Below, piece after piece: positions 28,101 through 39,889 of a stretch of 64,000 nt of DNA. The position numbers and the translations under genes were made by a program. Under the pieces are notes generated by a model that was not told where the DNA came from, did not search any database, and saw nothing but the letters and a program-made list of their open reading frames with translations. The stretch comes from Phallusia mammillata. Its lineage: Eukaryota > Chordata > Ascidiacea > Phlebobranchia > Ascidiidae. The stretch spans positions 19,328-83,327 of the forward strand of contig QLIY01000290.1 of NCBI GenBank assembly GCA_003260075.1, read 5' to 3'. The first letter of the stretch is position 1. Each line of letters starts with the position of its first letter.

Positions 28101-28504
28101 ACAACTTGATAATATAAGATTGAATACATGCTATTACACAAATTGCTGTTGGGTGGAGGTCCACTTTGTAATGGATAAGATAAAATTCCCTCATCTGTAA
28201 GCCTGTAAAGAACAAAAACTACGTAATTAGTAAATTTTTGAAAAGTAATTAATGTATTTATGGTGATAAAACTCTTATTGCACAAAAAAGGCATTAACTT
28301 GTTTTGTCGCAAAGACTTATTAAGCTGTAAATTTTCTATGCTTCACAACAATTCTTCAATCTTCAAGCAAATTCGAATTGCAGATCTGCATCAAACTATG
28401 TTACCTGGAATAAAGACAGCCCATTTGTTGTAGAGTATCACTGCAACTGTTGTGCTCACTGTTGCAAAGATATTGATTAAAATCCACAATCGTTCAGACA
28501 ACAT
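23829..28504 (-). CDS. Unidentified multi-pass membrane protein (291 aa, seven exons)
   Basis: Seven exons join with an unbroken frame: 28504-28405, 28202-28138, 27782-27690, 27303-27129, 26595-26455, 24889-24704, 23944-23829. The product has seven or eight hydrophobic segments, roughly LWILINIFATVSTTVAVIL, AICMRTAWAVAYGSNLIF, IYYICWFFGVTSVIPF, FFLTIIVVCLAIGMKLVL, PLFFICWTLHAITFL, YVLFIPILMFVAWLAADL, LMYPLFWYFAATLFL and VYVAMGVMSFVVWCF. The C terminus is short, basic and ends AVKKE. There is no cleavable signal peptide beyond the first span. I do not recognise the family. The donor of exon 2 (gtaata) was chosen because it keeps phase, and is the least certain junction. Introns carry MITEs and a tRNA-like repeat. 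Confidence 0.72.
24007..24257. mobile_element. hAT-type MITE (cagtggtgggattc family), interrupted
   Basis: Ends cagtggtgggattc and gaatcccaccgctg; flanks gtaataag and gtattaag are a near-perfect 8-bp target duplication, typical of hAT elements. The centre holds a block (24071-24151) bounded by C10 and C11 runs whose sequence repeats the downstream flank at about 24412-24478, so it probably belongs to a gap artefact. Confidence 0.7.
24970..25390 (-). repeat. tRNA-like SINE locus present as two versions around a 94-C gap run
   Basis: Two versions of the same locus flank a C run (25091-25184). The left version (24970-25090) lacks the SINE centre. The right (25185-25388) holds it, including the antisense B-box-like gtgggattcgaacccat. 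Both share the flank gagtttgtccgggactccac. This looks like insertion and deletion alleles placed in tandem. Confidence 0.6.
25512..25876. mobile_element. 'cccgaa' MITE-like repeat
   Basis: Carries ggcccaagccgaatcg, ttgattgacaggcc and a right end cccggcccgacttacaact, as in the copy at 62592-62935. Lies in an intron of the membrane-protein gene. Confidence 0.55.
25985..26110 (-). repeat. 'gcagacagtg' dispersed repeat, reverse orientation
   Basis: Reads caccagctgcaccgatgagaccatttataggtcgaaacagtgtgcactgtctgcagctta in segments, the reverse of the copy at 38305-38400. Confidence 0.55.
26925..27450. repeat. Two partial cagtggtgggattc-family MITEs
   Basis: 26925-27061 and 27365-27447 both contain aaccagtaatgctaaccgg, gagacggttctatagaacc or close variants, and end atcccaccactg. 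They lie on either side of exon 4 of the membrane-protein gene; 27061 is within 70 bp of the exon end. Confidence 0.6.
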
Positions 28505-30676
28505 GCTGTCCCCTATCTTAATACACAAACCCGTTAATATCTTAATACTTCTGTCGCAAAACATAAACTATACCAATTAAGTTAAACTAAAGATTCTACT
28601 TGTTCGCAGATACTGACGATGCTGTAATAGCGAAATATATATACACATCTTTAAAACAAAAGGGTGAACGACCAAGTGTTTTTTTTTCTGAACTTACATC
28701 CATTAAGGTAAACTAATAGCAGAAAATATATCCTTAAATATTTCTTCTTGCGTTTTTGATATTTGCTCTTAGATGATCTATCAACAAAATAAACAAAGAT
28801 TCTATGACAGTCATTCCACGTTTTCTGTTTTATTACTTTTCATGCCATGACGTGGTTTTCCGGTAAACCGGGTTGCCAATTTTGTCGCATAAACAGTTAT
28901 TGTAAACGCAATAGTGTGAAAAAGGCTTCCTAAATATTTAAAGTTGCGCATCTAGGCAATGGCCAGCAAGTATTTTCCCGAATATCTTGCAATCCAAATG
29001 AACAGTGGCGTGCGAAACAAGCTATCATTAAAAAAAATAGTGTAAGCGATATAGTTACAAACGCTTTTTATGTGTCAGCATCGCCAAATAATTAAAACCC
29101 AAAACCTGACACAATTTTTTCGGCATTTTTCGCAAACCTAAATCAACGTTTTCTCGACCCGAATTCGAATCTTCACCCACGATCTGCGCCCCTGCTATAG
29201 ACCGCTTTTTTAAACAAAACATTTGGCCGAAAAAAAAACAGTTTTCTTGGTACTTTTATAAAGGTTGCACGACGGCATGAGAAAAAACGAACAAATCTGT
29301 CAATTTTGGGCGACAAAGATAAAATAAAAAACAAGCAAAAACGTAGTAAATCGCAGTACTTGCTTCTTGGACAAATTATATCAACACTATACTTTCAATC
29401 TAAACATTATTCAATAATTCTAGCCTGTTGTCTTAAAACAAAGACAAACATTTTATGATTATAAATTTTGTGGGTTTTATGTTGCTATTTTTTATTGACC
29501 AAATTTAAAATGTTACTCAAAACTATATGAAAATTACATAGTTTAATAGTTTGGGTTTGAGTTGTGTTTTATATTTTTGCCGGTCACTCAATTAATTTCT
29601 CCACAAGAGGCAGTAGTGAACAAAAACATCCCCTGTTCCGAGAAAAAAGCGCAACGTCAACGTGTAATTGTTGAAGTACACGTAACAGTTGCGAGAAAAT
29701 TCGCCGGCACTGGCAAAAAATTCAAAATATTGAAAAAAGCAGACACTTTGCCCCCCCCCCCAATCCAAATGGACGGTAAAAACATTAATAAAATCATTGT
29801 ATTAACAAAAACAATAATGTAAGCGATATAGGTACCAACGTTTTTCATGTGTCAACTTTGCAAATGAATTAAAACCCAATTAACACGAAAAAATTATTTC
29901 GGCGTTTTTCGCAAACCGAAGTAAACGTTCTTGCGATCCAAATTCGGGTCTTAACCCTTGATTTGTGCCCCGTGCCATATACCTCTGTTTAATACAAAAC
30001 ATTTGGTCAGCCAAACATTTTTTCTTGATACTTTATTGAGGGTTGCATGACGACATGCGAAAAACCGAAGAAATCTGTCAATTTTCGGCGACAAAGCTAA
30101 AATACAAAACAAGCAAAACCTATTTAATCGCGGTACTTGCTTTTTGGTTAAAATTATATCCACAGCCTACTTTCAATCTGAATATTATCCAACGATTCTA
30201 GCCTGCTGTTATCAAATAGAGAAATACATTTCATGGTAATTAGTTTTTATTGGTTTTATATTACTATCTTTTATTGAAAAAAATTAAAATGTTACACAAA
30301 GCTATATGAAAATTACATACTTATGGTTTGAGTTGTGTTAAAAATTTGTTTATTGTCACGCAAAAAATATCATATTTTTTTGCCGGTCATTTAGTTAATT
30401 TCTCCACAAGAGGCGGTAGTGAACAAAAACATCCCCTGNTTACATAGTTTAATAGTTTGGGTTTGAGTTGTGTTTTATATTTTTGCCGGTCACTCAATTA
30501 ATTTCTCCACAAGAGGCAGTAGTGAACAAAAACATCCCCTGTTCCGAGAAAAAAGCGCAACGTCAACGTGTAATTGTTGAAGTACACGTAACAGTTGCGA
30601 GAAAATTCGCCGGCACCAGCAAAAAATTCAAAATATTGGGTGAAAATACAGAAACTTTTGGATTGGAGTGGTAAAA
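28505..30676. repeat. Tandem duplication of about 790 bp upstream of DNAJC10
   Basis: From about 29035 to 29820 the sequence is repeated, diverged, at about 29823-30438; a third partial copy (30440-30650) nearly equals 29533-29740. The single n at 30439 marks the last junction. Shared blocks include gtgaacaaaaacatcccctg and cgcaacgtcaacgtgtaatt. The copy nearest the gene is the likely DNAJC10 promoter. The C11 run at 29751-29761 is a gap-like run. Confidence 0.65.
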
Positions 30677-33600
30677 ATGATAAAATACCAACTTTATACC
30701 TGCATTGCTTGGCTTCTGTTAAGTAATTGTGCGGTGCAATTACTAGCGGAAAAAGATTTCTACGAAGTTCTAGGAATCACAAAGGATGCAACCAACAAGG
30801 AAATTAGGAAAGCGTTTAAAAAGCTAGCACTGACTATGCACCCTGACAAAAACATTGTGAGTAATAATCGTTTTTTTTTAGGACAGGACATTTGGGGTTT
30901 ACATTTTTTTAAATTATTTTGACCATCATAAACAATTTATATATTTGTTCTGTATGCACTACAAAAATAAAAATAATGAAAATGCACAAAAAGTATTGCA
31001 GCAACTTTAAAGAAATTTTAGAGTAAAAAACACATTTTTACTGCTGTTGATTTAGTGTTTTTACTCCTAAATTTTCTACAGTCATAAATTAATGAACTTG
31101 AATCATTGCAGTCCTGTGCTTTTTTTTGCAACAAAATCTTATTAATGAGTCAACTTTGATTTACAAAAAGTAAAAATTCTATGTATATGCAAGTCTGTAA
31201 CTAATTTTATTTTTGTGTAATAGAATGATCCAGAAGCACACAATAAATTTGTGAGGATTAACGAAATTTACGAAGTGCTGAAAGATGAAGAAATGCGAAA
31301 GAAATATGATAAATATGGAGAGGAGGGGCTTAAAGATGACAAACGGGGTGGAAGATATGAAAGTTACAATTACTACAGAGACGAATTTGGTAATTTGAGA
31401 AGTTATAGGATTTATTTCAACATTATTTATGTGTCAAAAAAGATAACAAAGTTTCACAAAGAAAACATGCACCAGCCAAACCTTAACATAAATTGTTTAA
31501 TACTAAACCCAATTATATTGGTTGGGGCAGCACTTTTTGACCTGATTTAATTGATCTTCTAGGGTTGAGATTTGCAAGCTTTGAATGAAACAAACAACCG
31601 CTTCATTTTAATAACAGGCAATGCTTGCTTTTTACATGTCACAATATTTACAAAGTATAATGGTGTTTTGCAAGGATATTCAGTTTACAATGTTAAAATA
31701 AAATAAGGTATATTCATTGGCAACGAGCAATTCTTCAGAACCTGCATCAAGACATTTGTATTAAATTCAGAGTTACCTAAAAATCTTTCAATCACATTTT
31801 GTTTTTGCAGGTATTTATGATGATGATCCTGAGGTAGTCACTTTGGATGGGGGAGATTTTGGTATGAGTTTGTCTAAATAAATTGTATAAAGTGATTACA
31901 TTGTTGTTGCAAACTATTTACTACTGCTTCTGTGATGAGTTCAAACTTATACTATTTTAAAATTGAAACTCTTGTTTTTGCAAAGGCTGACTTTGACAAA
32001 AATATATTGTACAAAACATTGTTTTGATGTAAACAATCTACTACTGCTGCTATAAAGAGTTCAATAAAGTCATAATGACACTTGTGGCTGGTGGTTTCAT
32101 TTTTACATCTGCTGTTTTAAAAATAAAACTCTTGTTTTTGCAGAGGCTTCAATACATTCAGGCGAAGTGTGGTTTGTAAACTTTTATTCGCCAAGATGCT
32201 CCCATTGCCACCAACTTGCCCCAACGGTAACCTTGTTAATATATGTATATATATGTTTCGCTAAAAATTTATTAATTAAAATTGATTTTTAAAAGCTAAA
32301 TTATTATTATAAAACTTTAATACTAATAACAAATATGCCTTTCCCTAATAGAGAACATTCAAAAGTTTGTAAAAAAAAAACTTTCTATTTTTAGTGATTT
32401 TTATTGGACATGAAAAATAATGTTTCATTATGCTATTTATTGGGCCTTAAATCTGTTTTTAAATTTATTACCATTCTGTTTACCAAACAGTGGAGAAAAT
32501 TTGCTGAAGAATTTAGTGGAGTCGTGAATATTGGAGCAGTCAATTGTCATGACAACCACTGGATCTGCAGTAGCAACGGCATTCGTAGTTACCCGTCCCT
32601 CGTTCTGTTTGTTAAAAATGAAAGGGTAAGACAGGAAAACAGGTTTTTATGCCAAGCATGAGAGGCAAGCTTGCAGTGAATCAGTGCATGTTGTTTGCAT
32701 GAAGAAATTTGCATGATTTGATTTGAGTTTTAATTGCTTTTTGGTTCCAGATGAATTTGTTTCTGGTTCAGAAGTTTTGCATATGGGTATAACTGTTTCC
32801 GCCAGAAAGATTTTGTAGCGAAGTGTGAACAGATTTGAATTTTGTGAAGTTTAGCAAATGGTTTTTTCTGTCAGCAAGGTGCAAATACTACCGTGTGTGT
32901 ATTAGGCTAAAAGTCATAAGGAATCCGTCAATTTTGCCCCCCCCCCTTTGAATTTTGTGAAGTTTAGCAAATGGTTTTTTCTGTCAGCAAGGTGTAAATA
33001 CTACAGCGTGTGTGTTAGGCTAAAAGTCATAAGGAATCCGTCAATTTTAGAAAATTATGCGAAGACATGTTTTGGAACAGAATGAATCTATATTAGTTTG
33101 ATTTGAATCTTATTGAAGGGTGCAGTACAGCCTATAGAAAAATAAAGACAGTACTTAATAAAAAAAAGAACCTGCAAATGCAGAAAGATACAAAATTTCA
33201 GTTATCCCTATTTCTACCTTGTAAGTGATTTTTTTACTGATTTGTGCATGTTTTTGATTTTGTGTTGCATGTTTCTTTTCCAGTGGAGGTCTTTCGCTAG
33301 CGAATTGTCGGGCTTTATCAACATTGCCGCGGTTGAATGCTCAGGTGCTTTTGTAAACTTGAACCATTTTTATCTTAAGAAGCAATCTAATTCCTTTAAA
33401 TGTATTTTATAATTTGATATATACATCATGTTTTTGTTTTACTGAACTTTTTTCAACTTTGCTATTTTTGTTCAATCTTTGTTTACATTCTTAATCTGAT
33501 CGTGGCATGAGCTTTTGCCAAAACATTTGAAGTATAAAACATGTCACTTTTTCTGTTTATTTGGTCGTTTTTTTTCACCATTAAACTTAATTTGCATGTT

Positions 33601-36600
33601 TTAAAATGTTGCAATTTTGTCGGTGGTTTTAATTTGCATGTTTTGTTTTTGCATGCTGTGGCTTTTTGTTTCTCAGGAAGAAACCGCTTCCTTTGTCTGA
33701 AGCAGCGTGTGACTTCATTTCCTAATTTAATGTTGTACAAACCAAAACAAGAGGTGAACTGACGGCCTTTAAATTAATTTGACACCCAAAATATGAAAAG
33801 CATCCCTAACCAGCAGCGGTTTTCAGTTATCACAACCCTCTGGTTCAACAAACAATTATTTTAGGAAAAAATAAAGTTATTGTTTGTAGTGAATGTAAAA
33901 GGGTTAAACACCATAGCTTTGCAGCCCATCTGTCATACAAAATAATATTAACATATTTAATTGCAATTTAAACATGCGAAAATATGGGTTAATATTTCAT
34001 TAAATTATATTTTGTATTTTGTTTCGCAGCCTGTAAAATACCAAGGTGACAGAAGCAAAAAGGATTTGACGCGATTTGTGATGGAACATGTCAACGTGGA
34101 GGTTTGTTCGTTTGTAAAATTTCCTGTTTCTCTGTCAGGAATGACAAACACATTGTTTAAAAAATCACTGGCTATTTGCATTTTAGATGGATCGTAATTG
34201 TATCAAATTACAATGCTGCAGATACAATAGTAGTTCAGTATTTAAATGGGTGTTTTTGACTGGTTATCATGCAATAAAGTCATAAAACTTTTGACAAGAA
34301 ATTGGTAAATAAGGTTGCTAAAAATATTAGCTTCTTAACTTTAAAAATGTAAGTTTTTTAGCAGTTATGTCGTTAACTAAAGTTGTTTATGATTTCTATG
34401 TAGGTTGTTGATTTGTGGGATAGCAACATCGAAGTAGAGATTGCAGAGAAACCCAAACTTCCGTGGGTCGTTTCATTTTGTAGAAGCGAAACTGATTCAT
34501 CCTACGAAGATGATGATGAAATTGAAGGTGACTGTCCATCACGAATCACTAGACGAAAGATTGCTGGTTTAATGGTAAACATTAGTAAAATAGGGAATGA
34601 TAAAACAATATTAAATTCTTTTGTCAAAAAATTAAAAATTTTATCAAACGAAATTTTGAATGTTTGTCAATGAGGTTTGCTTTGGGCAAAAACAGTGTTT
34701 TATTTGGTTGCAGTACTTAGTTAATAATACAAGTTTTATCATTTTAGGTTTATTTTGTAACACAAGACACTAAAATAAATCTAATGTGGTGCTCTATTCA
34801 CAAATCAGAAATGCAAAAGATTTTCCAGAAAGGCCTGTGGTTTATGCCAGAGGTTCCCAACCTTTGTCCACGAATTCCTCCCTTAACTATTCAAAACATT
34901 TTCATTCCTCAATGACTAAATAGTAGATGCTAAACCATACAAAGATTATTTAAAATTGATCGTTTTTGTCAACTTCACAGGTTGTATTCCCATAGCATCT
35001 GGTCTACTTACAAAACCACATTTAACAAAAGTAAATTCCTCCAAAGCTTTAATTTTTTTCCAGTTGGGACCACTGGTCTATGTATTGCACAGTACAAATG
35101 TCTCTAAAACAGAAAAAAATATGTTAAAAATATTACCACCCCCCCCCCTTTTTTTCCAGTTGGGACCACTGGTCTATGTATTGCACAGTACAAATGACTC
35201 TAAAACAGAAAATTTTTTATGCAGAGCGGTCTTGCTAATGTTGGCTCAGTTGATTGTGGCTCATCTCCAGAAATATGTAGAGGAGCGAACGTCACAAAAA
35301 AATCAGGGGTTTACCATTTTGCTGTTGGAAAATTCCCTGAACCAACGGATGAGAGCGACGTCCATTATTTCCAATCACTCGATGCAAAGGAAATCCACAC
35401 TGAATTTATGGAGAAACTGGTTCCAGGCTTAAACAGTGTTTCGCAACAAAAACTTGAGGTAAAAATTTTAGAACAGTTTTTTGCAGAAAATAAGTTTTGC
35501 ATAATTTTGCATCTTTTTATCCTAAATCCCAAACTAATATGCATATTTGCTGCATGAGAAATTTCAAAACAATATGATATCTTTAAGTTAATGGCAAAAT
35601 AAGCAATATATATATATAAGAGTTTTTTTAAAAGCTTTTATCTTGCAAAGCTACACAAAAAAATATTTTTTATCCTTTGCAGTTTGGTAAAGATAAGATG
35701 TTCAAAAATGACTTTTCTAGGTTATTTGAGTTGTCATTGGAGCTATTGCCCCCCCCCCAGAGTTTTTTTAAAAGCTTTTATCTTGCAAAGCTACACAAAA
35801 AAATATATTTTATCCTTTGCAGTTTGGTAAAGATAAGATGTACAAAAATGACTTTTCTAGGTTATTTGAGTTGTCATTGGAGCTATTATTTGTGTCTTTT
35901 TACTTTTACTCCAAGTGAAAGTTAAGCAACTGTAGAAAACTTAGTCTGGGTGTTTTACCCACAACAATAGCAAACCTATTTAAACAATAGATTGTTGGAC
36001 TTCCCAACGAAACAGAAAATGGACGTTGACTTCCTGTTTTGATCACAAGTTCCTGTTTGTGGTAGAAGAGCAACTTTTTTAGGGATTACCACCATCTATT
36101 TTCACACTATTAATGTTGTTTAAAATATACCTCTGAATTAAGTTTTTCTTTTGGTTTTAAGAAACATGTAAAGAACAAGCCAGCCCTTGTGTTTCTGGAA
36201 TTTTCTGAAGATTCCCAAGCTGACCAAAAAGAAACCAGTTTGAAGAAGTTACCAAAGTTATTACAAGATCATGTAAGTAGACTCTGTAATGACTTTTTCT
36301 TCACATGCAAAAGTCTCTGATTAGAAAGAAATTGCATTTAATTGCTCACTAAATTCCAGACTGTAATCCATCTTTAAGTTGAATATTTCAGTGGAGTACA
36401 CAAAAAATCTTAGCAAGTTGAAGTTGCTATAATTCTGTTTTAAAATGTTATGTAGTCGCAGACACGGGCATTGATCAAATACTACAGATTCATAAATTTG
36501 TTAAAATATTACTTGGTGTTGTCATAAACATACTTACAGACCCAACATAGATTTTTGTTCAAATAATGTTTTGATGTTTGTGTGTGCAGAGAATTTCTGT

Positions 36601-39600
36601 TGTGAAGATCGATTGTTTTAGCGAACCGTGGTGCAACGAAAAATTCCACATTTCACAAGATTCAACGCTTGTGTTTAAAGGAAAGGGAATATCAGACTTT
36701 GAAGTTTATCATGGTAACTTAGTTCGCAAGTTACTTTTATCTGTCTATGCACTGGTATAAACTGTTTTTACATTTAGATAGAGTCTAACAACAATACTTT
36801 TAATCAATGTTAGTGACTGAATAATAAATACTAATATGACTGAATAGTAAATAAGCTGTTGCTGCCAGGAATAATGTATATAAGCATTGCTCATCCAGCA
36901 GTTCCAGCAAAAAACTGTTGAATGAGGGGTCTCGTCTAAAACTGCGGGCCCACTTGGCCCGCTTGGCCCAGCACTTGGCCCATTTTTCCCTGCGAGAGAC
37001 GGGCCAAGCAATGGATATTGTGGGCCCGCAGTTTTTCCTTGCAATGGATATAGTGGCCCCACAGTTTTTGTATTTACGAGAGATGCGACAAGCACTGGAT
37101 ACAGTGGGCCCGCAGTTTTTCAATTGCATGAAGTGCTGGGCCAAGTGATCCAAGTGGGTCCGCAGTTTTAGACGTGACCGGTTGAATGAGCTGTACTCGT
37201 TTATGAGTGATGTATATGTTCATTATTGAGAAAACATAAATGCTAGATAGATTCTATTTGAATAAGTTTTTAGAGACTGACGATGCCTGAATGGGTGAAA
37301 TATATATCTCGAATATACCAACCCAGTGTCTACTGATTTTGAGTCAGAAGCATTTGCTTCTTAATTATTCATTATCGAGAAAGATATTTATGGTGAACAG
37401 CTAAAATTTTCCACTTAAAAATTGCTTCAAGAAATTCCCAAAACGAATGAATGTCCACTGATCCTAGCAATAAATATTACCCCACTAATAATATATCATA
37501 GGACAAAAACAGCTTACATTTGTTTCCAGGCCGACCAAGTGTTGCAGAACTGAGCATGTTCGCACAGGAAAGTTCAAAGGCTCGACTTCACACACTGAAT
37601 CCATCCCACTTTAAAGATGGAATGATGGTGGAAAATGATAAACCGTGGTTCGTTGACTTCTTTGCCCCAGTAAGTTATGACATTTGCAGTACATACTAAA
37701 AAAGTCCTTATTCACGCTTAATAGTAATTAAACTAAACTGCGTTAGGTAACACCTTGATATCTGTGTTCATGGTTTTAATGTTCTGTTCAGAAAAGGTTA
37801 ATAAGATTTCCAAATTGAGGCATATCAGTAAAATAATACTATTGCATGCATGGGAATTATTTAAAACAATAAGCATGTGTAGCTCAGTTTGTTGAGCAAA
37901 AGTCCAACAACGCTCCAGTCGTGGGTTCGAATTCCACCTCAGGCTAGATGTTTCCAGCCTGTTGCTTGCCATATGGGAATGCTTTGTGACCGGCTGATTC
38001 GGTATAATGCCTTCAATAGACCTGGCATACTGTGAATAAAACAAGACGTTCATTTTTCAGTGTGTATTTTTGGTGGTTTAACTGTATACCTTAATTATTA
38101 CACATACATTTCAGTGGTGCCCTCCATGCAAAGCGCTTCTTCCCGAACTTAGAAAAGCCTCACAAAGTTTAAACAGCATCAACTTTGGGACAATTGACTG
38201 CACTAACTTCCAAGCTGTTTGTAGTGAAGTAAGTTTTGTATAGATTTGATTTGTCACATGAAATATATTTTTTGTGTGTCACAATTCAAAAGGAACGACA
38301 GTTTAAAAGCTTCAGACAGTGCACACTCTTTCGACCTATAAGGTCTCATCAGTGCAGCTGGATGTCAAAACAGTGTGCACTCTCTGCAGCTTATCATTTA
38401 TTGGCTTGATGCGTTAACAAAGATATTTTTTTCTTTTGACAGTTTGGAATTCATTCTTACCCCACCACAATGCTCTTTAATAATTCAATCATCACCGAAT
38501 ACACAGGACATCATAACTCGCATGGAATTTCGCAGTTTGTTCAGGTATGTTGTTAATTTGTGTTTTATTAATTTGAACAAGGTATGTGTAACAGTAGTAG
38601 CACAACTCAAGTGGTTATTGAGCTAAAAACCATGTTAATGCCTGATAAATTTTGAAACATTAATCATGAAATACCAACTTGACAATAATGGCAACAACTG
38701 TTGTTATTTAGAACATCCATTAAATTGTAAAAATATTTAGTTGAACAGCTTTCGTTGGTATTTCAAAAAATCAAAATGTCACTTTTAAAATCTTATATAT
38801 GGTAAATAAATTATGTTGCATTTTTTTTACAATCACTTTTTTAATTATGAGTGTAAAATCTCTTGTTTCATCTGAAGGATTTAATCAACCCACCTTATGA
38901 ACATCTCACACCCAAAACTTTCGAAGCTTTAGTCCAGCGGAGGGAACCAGGTGTCACATGGGTAGTTGATTTCTATGCCAACTGGTGTGGACCATGTCGT
39001 GCCATGCTGCCAGATTGGAGAAAAATGTCGAAGGTACAAAACAGGGTTTTTACTAGTGATGCACCGAACTCGCCTAAAAAGGTTCGGGCCGAAACCAAAT
39101 ATTTGGCCGAATTAGGCCGAACCTAAAATCCCCTTTCTTATGGCAGTTTTCAACTGAACCTTGTGTTGTTGATGTGAGTGAACTCAATTTTGACAAACTG
39201 AAATCACTTTCATAATGCGTAGGCTTTACTAAACATATAATATTTTGTAGACAACGTACCTCGTATTTTATACAAACAACAAATAGTTAGTTTATGATGT
39301 TTCGTATGGGCGAAAATGACATTTAAGGCCCTAATTGAATGCAATAAAAAAGTTCGGTTTCTGAAACTGAAAACATTGGAAAACCACGGATTCGGCTGAA
39401 ATGTTTCGGCCAAACGAAACTTCGGTGCATCACTAGTTTTTACAATTTAACTCTTTGCGTTGTATCAGTGAGCCTTGGACACTGTGAAAGACTTGTGATT
39501 TTGTAGACACAATAAATTTGCAATTCTGCCAAAGTATTAATACATTTATTTTCTGAAACATATAGAGTTTCACTGCAACACTGGCGTTCACAACAAAACA

Positions 39601-39791
39601 ATTGTTCTTAGACAAAGGGAATTATTATGTCACATTCGGTGAAGTACTTGCAAACTGCTATATGGCCCACCAGTCAGAAGACTCTGGTTTAGCTTATACT
39701 TGTTACATACAGTATAGCAGCTTAGGAGATTTACCAAAAACTAGTGGAAAAATTTACAAAATTTCCAGTAGAATTACATTTTTCTTTGAAT

Positions 39792-39889
<98 letters not shown>

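Noticed and set aside
35677..35925. Possible extra ERdj5 exon beginning [11 protein letters not shown]
   Set aside because: It is duplicated around a C10 run and does not fit the family alignment, which continues directly from the exon ending 35458 to that at 36162.
36745..37153. GC-richer frames with repeated 'gggcccgcagtttt' segments
   Set aside because: The signal comes from short repeats of tggcccgc and cagttttt in an ERdj5 intron, not from a protein.
37868..37940. Functional tRNA gene
   Set aside because: A and B boxes are present, but the arms do not pair into a cloverleaf, and the sequence continues into a SINE tail shared with other copies.
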